Positions 26,887 to 34,573 of a DNA stretch of 64,000 nucleotides are shown here, one piece after another. The notes beneath the pieces are model-generated. The model saw only the letters and a program-made list of their open reading frames with translations, was not told where the DNA came from and did not search any database. The translations under genes and the position numbers were made by a program. The DNA lies in contig JAMPEV010000001.1 in assembly GCA_023664955.1 (NCBI GenBank), forward strand, positions 1,022,680 to 1,086,679, given 5' to 3'. Each line of letters starts with the position of its first letter. Position 1 is the stretch's first letter. Origin of the DNA: Duncaniella sp. (GTDB lineage: Bacteria; Bacteroidota; Bacteroidia; Bacteroidales; Muribaculaceae).

Positions 26887-28191
26887 TTATCCAGTGGTAG
26901 TCCTGGAGACTATGACACCATCAGCAAGAGTTGTTTCAATAACCGCATCTTCCGGAAGAAATCCGGCCGATGTGATGGCTTTGCCATTGAAACGAGTTAT
27001 GGAGTATCCACGGCTCAAAGTGGCCTGCGGAGATAATACTTTAAGCAAATCCTCAATGGAATTGAGGCGAGTACGACGGCGTTCCAGGGTAATATCTAAT
27101 GCATTGTGCATACGGTCGGTAATACGGTTGAGACGAGTATGCTCAGGCTGGAGACGGCGGTTAATCCCCTCAGCAAGCCCCATCATATTGCGGTCGAGTC
27201 GTTTACGCGCATTGTCGATGGCTTTTGCAGGCAGATATGGCAATGAAGCTGAAATATAAGCCAATTGTTCACGATTACCTGCGAGAATTGATGATGCCAC
27301 ATGATGTATCGACGAGGCCAGACTGTCGAGTCTTGTCAGCGCCTCTCCACCCCTGCCAATGAGCCATTCGGCAGCGGCTGTCGGTGTCTTAACTCGCATA
27401 TTGGCAACATAATCGAGCACGGTAATATCTCGTTCGTGTCCTAAACCTATTATAATCGGCAAAGGGAATTGTGCCACGTTAGCTGCAAGATCATAGTTTT
27501 CAAACGAAGCCAAATCACTTGTAGCGCCACCGCCGCGAATTATCACCACACAGTCCCAATCCTCCTCCTCCATAGCGATTTGTTCAAGCGCACCAATAAT
27601 TGACATTGGGGACTGAACACCTTGCATCAGAGCCGGGAATAGCTTTGTAGTGAATTTCAGACGGTAATCATTACTATAGAGTTGATGGATAAAGTCGCCA
27701 TACCCGGCCGCACCGGGAGCAGAGACAACAGCGATACGTAGTGGCACATCACACCAGTCCAGCGAACGGTTCAAGTCAATCACACCTTCCCTTTTCAACC
27801 GGACAAGGATCTCCATACGTATCCTCAACAGATCGCCAAGTGTATAGGCGGGGTCAATGTCTGTGATATTCAGCGAAAGTCCGTAGGAGGGATGGAAATT
27901 AACTGATACCTGCACCATAACCTTCATTCCACTGTCAAGTCGTTGACCTGTGGCAGCAAAGAAGTCTGCGTCAATGCGAGCATACACTGAGCGCCAGATA
28001 GTTGCGCGCACCCTAGCAATCGGCTCGCCGGTGTCGGGATGCTTCTGAATAAGTTCCAAATAACAGTGACCGCTGCGGCGTAAATCCGACGTCTCAGCGG
28101 TGACCCAAACATTTCTCAGCGAGCTTGATGTGTTGAGCAAACCGCTGATTCTCCCCGTAAGCTCCTCAAGTGTAATATAACTCTGCGGCAT
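26887..28191 (-). CDS. xseA: Exodeoxyribonuclease VII large subunit
   Basis: A 434-aa subunit of the nuclease that degrades single-stranded DNA from both ends. The OB-fold domain (about 5-100) shows ITLEELTGRISGLLNTSSSL and VWVTAETSDLRRSGHCYLEL. The catalytic core has RIAVVSAPGAAGYGDFIHQL, VVIIRGGGATSDLASFENYD and IGLGHERDITVLDYVAN. The C-terminal coiled-coil region and final domain end with LSRGYSITRFNGK. The small subunit gene xseB, often adjacent, is absent: only 145 bp separate this stop from the convergent pspC gene. It must be elsewhere. Confidence 0.95.
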   Translation of the reverse strand: MPQSYITLEELTGRISGLLNTSSSLRNVWVTAETSDLRRSGHCYLELIQKHPDTGEPIARVRATIWRSVYARIDADFFAATGQRLDSGMKVMVQVSVNFHPSYGLSLNITDIDPAYTLGDLLRIRMEILVRLKREGVIDLNRSLDWCDVPLRIAVVSAPGAAGYGDFIHQLYSNDYRLKFTTKLFPALMQGVQSPMSIIGALEQIAMEEEDWDCVVIIRGGGATSDLASFENYDLAANVAQFPLPIIIGLGHERDITVLDYVANMRVKTPTAAAEWLIGRGGEALTRLDSLASSIHHVASSILAGNREQLAYISASLPYLPAKAIDNARKRLDRNMMGLAEGINRRLQPEHTRLNRITDRMHNALDITLERRRTRLNSIEDLLKVLSPQATLSRGYSITRFNGKAITSAGFLPEDAVIETTLADGVIVSRTTTG

Positions 28192-28281
28192 GACAATGGT
28201 GATGATAATATCTCCGCAAATTTAAGCATTTTTTGGTAATAATATCCGTAAAAATGGTAAACTATCACGACTAAAAGGTGT

Positions 28282-28315
28282 TAAATTTGTAGTGTGATAT
28301 ACTATATCACTCTAC
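28282..28315 (+). promoter_or_regulatory. -7 box with 27-bp operator-like palindrome before the DXS-family gene
   Basis: TAAATTTG (28282-28289) fits a -7 element reading toward the plus-strand gene. It is directly followed by an inverted repeat: GTAGTGTGATAT (28289-28300), ACT, ATATCACTCTAC (28304-28315), 11 of 12 positions pairing. This sits at the expected transcription start, a classic repressor position. No convincing -33 box is seen. Confidence 0.55.
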
Positions 28316-28348
28316 CACCTACAGGAATTCAATTATAATCATCAATCC

Positions 28349-28512
28349 TAAGTAAGTGAGCAGAATTATTCATAGTTATAATGTGAGCAGGACGATGAAT
28401 GATTTTGCACTTATGACGATGGCGCATAGCCGTAGCTCTGTAACTGAGGGACAAGGGCAAAAGCGTCGTAATGATTAGAGGATAACAATGAATAATTCTG
28501 CTCACTTACTTA
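28349..28512 (+). mobile_element. 164-bp MITE-like inverted-repeat element (or structured 5' leader)
   Basis: Perfect 25-bp inverted arms, TAAGTAAGTGAGCAGAATTA-TTCAT (28349-28373) and the complement (28488-28512), extend to 31 bp with one mismatch (GTTAT/ATAAC). The outermost bases are TA on both sides, as expected for a TA target duplication of Tc1/IS630-type elements. The centre (28380-28482) has no ORF but holds a GGC-GCATA-GCC hairpin and a TTTTGC/GCAAAA pair. The element ends 13 bp before the ATG of the DXS-family gene, so it would fold in the 5' leader of that mRNA. No other copy is in the window. Confidence 0.6.
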
Positions 28513-28525
28513 ATATAATATCGTA

Positions 28526-30268
28526 ATGAAATTCAACATTAATGAACTTCACAGCCCGGCTGACATCAAGAATCTCGACCTCACCCAGCTCACCGACCTC
28601 AGCGAAGAGCTAAGAGCCGTATTATTGAAGAAACTTGGAGCACACGGCGGACACGTAGGACCTAATCTTGGCGTGGTGGAGGCCACGGTAGCACTACATT
28701 ATGTATTTGACGCTCCGAGAGATAAGATAGTGTATGATGTATCGCACCAGAGCTATGTCCACAAAATGCTCACGGGACGTATAGCATCATTCCTTGACCC
28801 GGCCAAGTATGACGATGTGACAGGCTACACCTGTCCGCGAGAAAGCGAGTATGATCTTTTTGAAGTGGGTCACACCTCAACATCCATCTCACTTGCCACC
28901 GGACTCGCAAAGGCTCGTGACCTCCAAGGCGGCAAAGAGAATGTGGTGGCATTCATCGGCGACGCCTCCCTTGGCGGCGGTATGGCTCTTGAGGCTTTGG
29001 ATTTCGGGCCGACGTTGAAATCAAACTTCATCGTGGTGCTTAACGACAATCAGATGTCGATCGCCGAAAATCATGGCGAACTGTATGAACACCTCACAGA
29101 GCTACGTAACACAAACGGCACCTCATCAAACAATATCTTCAAAGCCCTTGGCTACCAATATATATATGTGCGTGAAGGCAACGATCTCGAATCGCTCATA
29201 AAGGCATACAAAGCCGCGAAGGATGCAGACCATGCCGTGCTCGTGCACATTAACACAATGAAGGGCTTGGGATTGCCATGCGCCGAAGAGAACAAAGAAG
29301 CGTTCCACTTCCATGCGCCATTTGACCTTAAGAGCGGAAACGCTCTTAGAGCGTACGAAGGCGAGGATTATGACGGCATATTCTGTCGCCATATGCTCAT
29401 CCGCATGCGTGACGATGAGAAAATCGTCACAATGACTGCCGGGACTCCCGGTGCTTACGGTTTTACACCTGAACGCCGTGCAGCCGCCGGCAAACAATTT
29501 GTCGATGTGGGCATATGCGAGCAGCAATGTACCACCATGGCTGCCGGGCTTGCACGCGGCGGCTGCCGCCCTGTGTTCGGGGTTGTTTCCACCTTCTTGC
29601 AGCGAGCATACGACCAATTGTCGCATGACGTAGCCATAAACAATCTCCCGGTAGTGTTCGTGGAATTCTACGGAGGAGCCACAGGAGGCATGACCGACAT
29701 GACCCACCTTGGATACTTCGACATTGCGATGGTTTCCAATATTCCAAACATCATGTACCTTGCACCGACCACAGCCGAGGAGTATATATCAATGGTCGAC
29801 TGGGCAATTGACCAGACCGAACACCCGGTTGTAATCCGCACGCCGGGGGGACAAGTAGCACATAGCGACCGCCCGGTAGATGTGGACTTCGAGAAATATG
29901 ATGTGGTAGAGGATGGTTCAGATGTGGCCATAATAGCCGAAGGCAATATGCTATACACAGCACTTGACGCAGCCAAATTGCTTAAAAACAAGGGCATATT
30001 ACCGACAGTAATCAATCCTCGAATTCTTTCCAAAGTAGACGAAGTAACCCTTGACGCACTTAAGGGATACCGCAAAGTAATCACCATGGAGGATGGAATA
30101 CTCGACGGAGGCTTCGGACAGAAAGTAGCAGCTTATCTTGGCGATTCTAATGTCGATGTGGTATGCCTTGGTTTGAAGAAGGAATTCCTCGACCGCTTCA
30201 ACATTGCAGAAGTCCTCAGAGCCAACTGTCTTACTGCCCCACAAGTCGCTGAAATAGCGATGGAATAG
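28526..30268 (+). CDS. 1-deoxy-D-xylulose-5-phosphate synthase family protein (divergent)
   Basis: A 580-aa thiamine diphosphate enzyme of the DXS/transketolase family, shorter than typical DXS (about 620-640). Conserved DXS features are GGHVGPNLGVVEATVALHYV, VSHQSYVHKMLTGR, VGHTSTSISLATG, LNDNQMSIAENHGEL, the catalytic Glu in VGICEQQC, and STFLQRAYDQLSHDVA. Several active-site positions differ from E. coli DXS as I recall it: GDG becomes GDA in the cofactor motif, EQHA becomes EQQC, the Tyr before STFLQRAYDQ is Val, and the ADGxTH loop reads MTDMTH. It may be a second, specialised DXS or another ketose-forming enzyme. Its upstream region carries a palindrome and an inverted-repeat element; a terminator follows. 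Confidence 0.78.
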   Translation: MKFNINELHSPADIKNLDLTQLTDLSEELRAVLLKKLGAHGGHVGPNLGVVEATVALHYVFDAPRDKIVYDVSHQSYVHKMLTGRIASFLDPAKYDDVTGYTCPRESEYDLFEVGHTSTSISLATGLAKARDLQGGKENVVAFIGDASLGGGMALEALDFGPTLKSNFIVVLNDNQMSIAENHGELYEHLTELRNTNGTSSNNIFKALGYQYIYVREGNDLESLIKAYKAAKDADHAVLVHINTMKGLGLPCAEENKEAFHFHAPFDLKSGNALRAYEGEDYDGIFCRHMLIRMRDDEKIVTMTAGTPGAYGFTPERRAAAGKQFVDVGICEQQCTTMAAGLARGGCRPVFGVVSTFLQRAYDQLSHDVAINNLPVVFVEFYGGATGGMTDMTHLGYFDIAMVSNIPNIMYLAPTTAEEYISMVDWAIDQTEHPVVIRTPGGQVAHSDRPVDVDFEKYDVVEDGSDVAIIAEGNMLYTALDAAKLLKNKGILPTVINPRILSKVDEVTLDALKGYRKVITMEDGILDGGFGQKVAAYLGDSNVDVVCLGLKKEFLDRFNIAEVLRANCLTAPQVAEIAME

Positions 30269-30358
30269 AGAAATCAAACTGCTATTTTAGGAATACGCAT
30301 TTGATTATAATAATGAACTGATTTGAACTACTTATAAAAAGTCTAAATCTGTTCTATA

Positions 30359-30398
30359 AAATACCGACATCCGCCCTTGGAAGTCGGTATTTTTTTAC
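30359..30398 (+). terminator. Terminator of the DXS-family gene
   Basis: AAATACCGAC (30359-30368) pairs with GTCGGTATTT (30383-30392), followed by TTTT. The hairpin overlaps the next promoter. Confidence 0.88.
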
Positions 30399-30406
30399 TA
30401 AATTTG
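30377..30406 (+). promoter_or_regulatory. Promoter of the GH51 gene, embedded in the preceding terminator
   Basis: TTG (30377-30379) lies in the terminator loop; after 19 bp comes TAAATTTG (30399-30406), right after the T-run. Translation starts at 30427, giving a very short leader. Confidence 0.65.
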
Positions 30407-30426
30407 CGAAAATAATTAATTACATC

Positions 30427-32415
30427 ATGAGAACATTTACACAGCGTATTTCATCACTAATGCTTGCCGCAATCGGTGGACTTGGTATCGTCAGTGGACA
30501 GACCGCAACCAACACAATGGTGATTCAAACCAACAAGGTTGGAGCTGAGATCCAACCGACTATGTACGGCTTATTTTTTGAAGACATCAACTACGGAGCC
30601 GACGGCGGTCTTTATGCCGAAATGGTAAAGAACCGCTCATTTGAATTTCCGCAGAATTTCATGGGCTGGAACACATTCGGAAATGTACAGCTCAAAGAGG
30701 ATGGACCATTTGAGCGCAATCCGCATTACGTTCGCCTCTCTGACCCCGGCCACCGCCACAAACGCACCGGACTTGACAATGAAGGATTCTTCGGAGTGGC
30801 ATTCAAAAAAGGCGAGCATTATCGCTTCTCCGTGTGGGCACGCTCAGCCACCGAAGCCGACGGAAAAATCCGCGTCGAGCTAATCGATCCCTCGTCAATG
30901 GGCGAGACTCAAGTGATGGCAAAGCAGGATATTGATGTCATTTCCCCGGAGTGGAAAAAGTACACCGTCACCCTTACCCCCACAGAGACAGTGGCCAAGG
31001 GTCGCCTACGCATCTTCCTTGCTTCCAATAATGACGTTGATCTTGAACATGTGTCCCTTTTCCCTGTTGACACTTGGAAAGGGCATGAAAACGGACTCCG
31101 CAAAGACCTAGCACAAAAACTTGCTGATGTTAATCCCGGTCTGCTCCGTTTTCCGGGTGGCTGTATTGTGGAAGGTACTGACCTTGGGACTCGCTACCAG
31201 TGGAAAAACACTGTAGGGACGGTTGAGAATCGCCCTCTGAATGAAAATCGTTGGGAATACACATTCCAGCACCGCTTTTTCCCTGACTATTTCCAAAGCT
31301 ACGGCCTTGGCTTCTTTGAGTTCTTCCAGCTCGCTGAGGAGATTGGAGCCGAACCGCTTCCTGTGCTCAACGTCGGACTCGCTTGTCAGTATCAGAACAA
31401 CGACCCGTCAGCCCATGTGCCGGTGGATGAGCTTCAGCCATATATCCAAGATGCCATTGACCTCATAGAATTTGCCAACGGCGACACTACAACAACCTGG
31501 GGTGCTCTTCGTGCGCAGATGGGACACCCTGCACCATTCGACATGAAATTTATAGGCATCGGTAATGAACAGTGGGGCGAAACTTACCCCGAACATCTCA
31601 AGCCATTCGTTACCGCCCTTCGCGAAAAACACCCGGAAATCAAAATTGTAGGTTCATCAGGCCCAAACTCCGAAGGCAAGGAATTTGACTATCTATGGCC
31701 CGAGATGAAGAAATTAGGTGCTGACCTCGTCGACGAACATTTCTACCGTCCGGAAGCTTGGTTCCTCGCACAAGGCTCACGCTACGACAATTACGACCGC
31801 AAGGGCCCAAAGGTGTTTGCAGGTGAATACGCCTGTCACGGCAAAGGGAAGAAATGGAACCATTTCAACGCATCACTCCTCGAAGCTGCATTCATGACCG
31901 GACTTGAACGCAATGCCGACGTGGTCCACATGGCCACTTACGCTCCGCTATTCGCACATGTCGAAGGCTGGCAGTGGCGTCCTGACATGATATGGTTTGA
32001 CAATCTTGAGTCATTCCCCACCTCAAGCTATTATGTGCAGCAGCTATATGCGTCTAACAAGGGCACCAATGTCCTTCCGCTCACCATGGACAAGAAGCCG
32101 GTGACAGGCGCAGAAGGTCAGAACGGACTTTTCGCAAGTGCGGTAATCGACAAGAACAAAGGGGAATACATTGTAAAAGTTGCCAATACAAGCGGCACCG
32201 AACAACCGCTCACCCTTGACTTCGCAGGGATGAAGAAAAACGTCAAATTAACTTCATGCAAAGTCATCACACTCAACGCACCGACACCGGAATCAGAGAA
32301 CTCACTTGAGAATCAGAACGTGGTATCGCCCAAAGAGAGCATCCTACCCATTGATGGCCAGTCGCTCACCACATCAATTCCACCTCTCACCTTTCAGGTT
32401 TACATTCTGAAATAG
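30427..32415 (+). CDS. Alpha-L-arabinofuranosidase, GH51
   Basis: A 662-aa secreted enzyme with a signal peptide at 1-24 that removes arabinofuranose side chains from arabinan or arabinoxylan. After MYGLFFEDINYGADGGLYAE, an inserted CBM4-like beta domain (about 70-215) precedes the TIM barrel. The acid/base is Glu381 in GIGNEQWGE and the nucleophile is Glu467 in FAGEYACHG. The C-terminal beta-sandwich (about 545-662) matches the arabinofuranosidase C domain. It stands alone with its own promoter and no SusC/D genes. The next strong hairpin is at 32635. Confidence 0.95.
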   Translation: MRTFTQRISSLMLAAIGGLGIVSGQTATNTMVIQTNKVGAEIQPTMYGLFFEDINYGADGGLYAEMVKNRSFEFPQNFMGWNTFGNVQLKEDGPFERNPHYVRLSDPGHRHKRTGLDNEGFFGVAFKKGEHYRFSVWARSATEADGKIRVELIDPSSMGETQVMAKQDIDVISPEWKKYTVTLTPTETVAKGRLRIFLASNNDVDLEHVSLFPVDTWKGHENGLRKDLAQKLADVNPGLLRFPGGCIVEGTDLGTRYQWKNTVGTVENRPLNENRWEYTFQHRFFPDYFQSYGLGFFEFFQLAEEIGAEPLPVLNVGLACQYQNNDPSAHVPVDELQPYIQDAIDLIEFANGDTTTTWGALRAQMGHPAPFDMKFIGIGNEQWGETYPEHLKPFVTALREKHPEIKIVGSSGPNSEGKEFDYLWPEMKKLGADLVDEHFYRPEAWFLAQGSRYDNYDRKGPKVFAGEYACHGKGKKWNHFNASLLEAAFMTGLERNADVVHMATYAPLFAHVEGWQWRPDMIWFDNLESFPTSSYYVQQLYASNKGTNVLPLTMDKKPVTGAEGQNGLFASAVIDKNKGEYIVKVANTSGTEQPLTLDFAGMKKNVKLTSCKVITLNAPTPESENSLENQNVVSPKESILPIDGQSLTTSIPPLTFQVYILK

Positions 32416-32530
32416 CACTTTCCACATAACAGTTCCTATCGATTAAAATAATTTGGCAGAGTTTAATCGACATTTAACTGCCTTGCGCTTCATCCGGGGT
32501 TAATCATAACCACGTCTTCCAGCCGGATTG

Positions 32531-32591
32531 TCGGGAGAAGTGGATACAGTGACCCCGTTTGGGAGAGGACGCTTCATGAAGCGTCCGTACA
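32531..32591 (-). repeat. Dispersed intergenic repeat, copy D (inverted), with perfect 20-bp palindrome
   Basis: On the minus strand it reads TGTACGGACGC, then GCGTCCTCTCCC and ATCCACTTCTCC, the same order as copies A and B. The core GGACGCTTCATGAAGCGTCC (32567-32586) is a perfect 20-bp palindrome. It lies in the 410-bp gap between the GH51 gene and the M23 gene; no ORF in this gap is credible. Confidence 0.55.
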
Positions 32592-32634
32592 AAAAGATGA
32601 AAGTACCTATTTGCTTTTTACATTCACCAATATC

Positions 32635-32674
32635 AAAAAGCCGAAACATCCTGTGGTGGATGTTTCGGCTTTTT
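32635..32674. terminator. Strong bidirectional terminator
   Basis: A perfect 17-bp stem, AAAAAGCCGAAACATCC (32635-32651) with GGATGTTTCGGCTTTTT (32658-32674), and a 6-nt loop. The A-run and T-run allow termination on both strands, between the GH51 gene and the convergent M23 peptidase gene. Confidence 0.95.
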
Positions 32675-32825
32675 GCAATTAAAACCTATGAGAAATTGAA
32701 CGAGTCTGCCTTTTGTTGAATGTTAGCCCGGTGAAGATGTCTCTCATTAAGCACCTGGGCAAGATGACTGGAATTTTCAGTGGGAACAATCCGTTTAGCT
32801 TTGAGAGCGCCCAAATCCAAGCCGG

Positions 32826-33656
32826 TTATTTCTTTGCTGTGGTTTTGCGCACTGTTGATTTGCGGGTAGTGCGGCGCTTTGCGTATTTCTTTGATGACCT
32901 CTTAGCGGGAGCATATTTCTGAGACTTTGCGTAAGTACGCTTGTCAAATGAGAATATATCCTTGTGGGTCACTTGGTTTTCAAAGTCGATAATGGCGGTG
33001 GGATTGATGGGGATGCCGAGATAACGAGTCTCGAAATGGAGGTGAGCGCCGGTGCTGCGACCGGTATTGCCACCGAGAGCTATCGGTTCTCCGGCCTTTA
33101 CATATTGATCGGGCTTTACTAGGAAGCGGCTGAGATGTCCGTAGACGGTCTCCATGCCGTTTGTGTGGCGAATCACCACGTAGTAACCATAGCCTCTTCT
33201 CTCATATTTAGTAAGGCGAACTCTGCCGGAGAAAGCAGCACGCACTGTATCACCAACTTGAAGCTTTAGGTCGATACCATAGTGCATGCGGCGGAAACGA
33301 GAACGGTAACCATAGTTGGAAGTCACATGTCCGGGGCAAGGAGTCACGTACTCCGACACGTCAATGTCGTGATGGTCAGGAATAGTGACAGCGGTACCGT
33401 AAGGATTCACACGGTCGCTGTTCCAAAATTGGCCAAAAATTTCCTCATCAAAACGGGCTTCGCGTTCCTTAAGGTCATTGAGGAGAATGTTGTTATTTTC
33501 AATCTTAAAGGGATTGGAAGCGGACTTTTGGTTGGCAATCAAAGAGCTATGCTGATTGGCATGTGATACAGGGAGTTTAAGCTGAGCCTGGGCAGATATG
33601 CCTGTTAGTGAAATGAGGGATAAAGCTAATATTTTGCCAAGTTTCTTAAATGTCAT
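32826..33656 (-). CDS. M23-family (LytM) peptidoglycan endopeptidase
   Basis: A 276-aa exported protein with a signal peptide at 1-25 (LSLISLTGISAQAQ). The LytM domain (about 125-225) retains the zinc ligands: HxxxD in RRMHYGIDLK and HxH in GAHLHFETRYLG. GNTGRSTG and VYGHLSRF are further signatures. It cleaves peptide cross-links in peptidoglycan, or acts as an activator. The last 35 residues are very basic and Lys/Arg/Ser-rich, which may bind the cell wall. The frame opens nine codons upstream, but the ATG at 33656 precedes the signal peptide best. Confidence 0.92.
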   Translation of the reverse strand: MTFKKLGKILALSLISLTGISAQAQLKLPVSHANQHSSLIANQKSASNPFKIENNNILLNDLKEREARFDEEIFGQFWNSDRVNPYGTAVTIPDHHDIDVSEYVTPCPGHVTSNYGYRSRFRRMHYGIDLKLQVGDTVRAAFSGRVRLTKYERRGYGYYVVIRHTNGMETVYGHLSRFLVKPDQYVKAGEPIALGGNTGRSTGAHLHFETRYLGIPINPTAIIDFENQVTHKDIFSFDKRTYAKSQKYAPAKRSSKKYAKRRTTRKSTVRKTTAKK

Positions 33657-33748
33657 TTTAATTGTTTTCGTGGTTCCTTGCAAGAGGAGAGTTAATGATG
33701 AAACTATTACCTAAGTGAGGAGGATGATTGGATTTAAGGACGAACTCC

Positions 33749-34213
33749 TTAGGGAAGCTCGAGGTCACTATTGATAAACCTTATCGTAGCGGGGGTGTAG
33801 TCAAAGATTTCATCATCACGGAAGAAACGCTTAATTTCCACAGCGGCATCTTCGGGCGATGAGGAGGCGTGGATGATGTTCTCCTGATTGGACATGGAGA
33901 AATCACCACGGATGGTACCGGGGGCAGCCTGGCGGCCATTGGTGGCACCGGTCATGCTACGCACCACATTGATAGCGTCGACCCCCTTAAGACATGCCAC
34001 AATTACCGGCGTAGCGGTCATCGAGGCGAGAATGTTGGGGAAGAATGGTTTGTCCACGAGGTGGGCGTAGTGCTCTTTCAGAAGCTCTTCGGAGAGTTGC
34101 ATCATCTTCATGCCTGTAACTGTAAGCCCCTTCTGCTCGAAGCGAGAAAGGACGGTGCCGACGAGAGCTCGTGATATTGCTGACGGCTTGAATATGATTA
34201 GAGTCTGTTCCAT
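33749..34213 (-). CDS. ndk: Nucleoside diphosphate kinase
   Basis: A 154-aa enzyme that transfers phosphate between NTPs and NDPs through a phosphohistidine. The N-terminal EQTLIIFKPSAISRALVG and the active-site region QENIIHASSSPEDAAVEI are clear. The His in NIIHASSS replaces the more usual NxIHGSDS context but keeps the nucleophile. GATNGRQAAPGTIRGDF supplies nucleotide-binding residues. A TAACTTTG box on the minus strand (34267-34260) is about 50 bp upstream. Length is normal for the family. Confidence 0.95.
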   Translation of the reverse strand: MEQTLIIFKPSAISRALVGTVLSRFEQKGLTVTGMKMMQLSEELLKEHYAHLVDKPFFPNILASMTATPVIVACLKGVDAINVVRSMTGATNGRQAAPGTIRGDFSMSNQENIIHASSSPEDAAVEIKRFFRDDEIFDYTPATIRFINSDLELP

Positions 34214-34573
34214 CGTTAGAATATTTAACTTATTTTAATGGTTTTCTTTTAACCACGTTCAAAGTTAATCATTTAGAGCGATATGGAAAAATTATGTCAA
34301 GCCAAAAAATCTAAAACTCTAAAAATAAATTTAAATTCTTATTGATAAACTGCTATGTCTCTGCAAAATAGCTCAAAATGTGAAAATAACCTAAAAATAA
34401 TCAAGCTAATTTCACAATTAAATTTCACTGTAAAATTTTGTTAATTATTGTATTTTTATGTCATATAAAATTAACACATATTCCTTAAAAATGTGCAATA
34501 ATTGTTCATTTGTTAGCAAAAACGATAGTTATTTAGTACTTTTGTAATACAAAAACATAAATATAAAAGAAAA
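34214..34573. other. AT-rich divergent intergenic region
   Basis: 360 bp, strikingly AT-rich, without a credible ORF. It holds a TAACTTTG box reading toward ndk (34267-34260, minus) and a TACTTTTG box (34537-34544, plus) about 30 bp before nhaC, with a TTTG at 34509-34512 that is 24 bp away, longer than usual. No repeat or hairpin stands out. Confidence 0.5.

Noticed and set aside
32528-32719. 63-codon ORF downstream of the GH51 gene
   Set aside because: It covers the repeat palindrome and the perfect 17-bp terminator stem, so it is not a plausible coding sequence.
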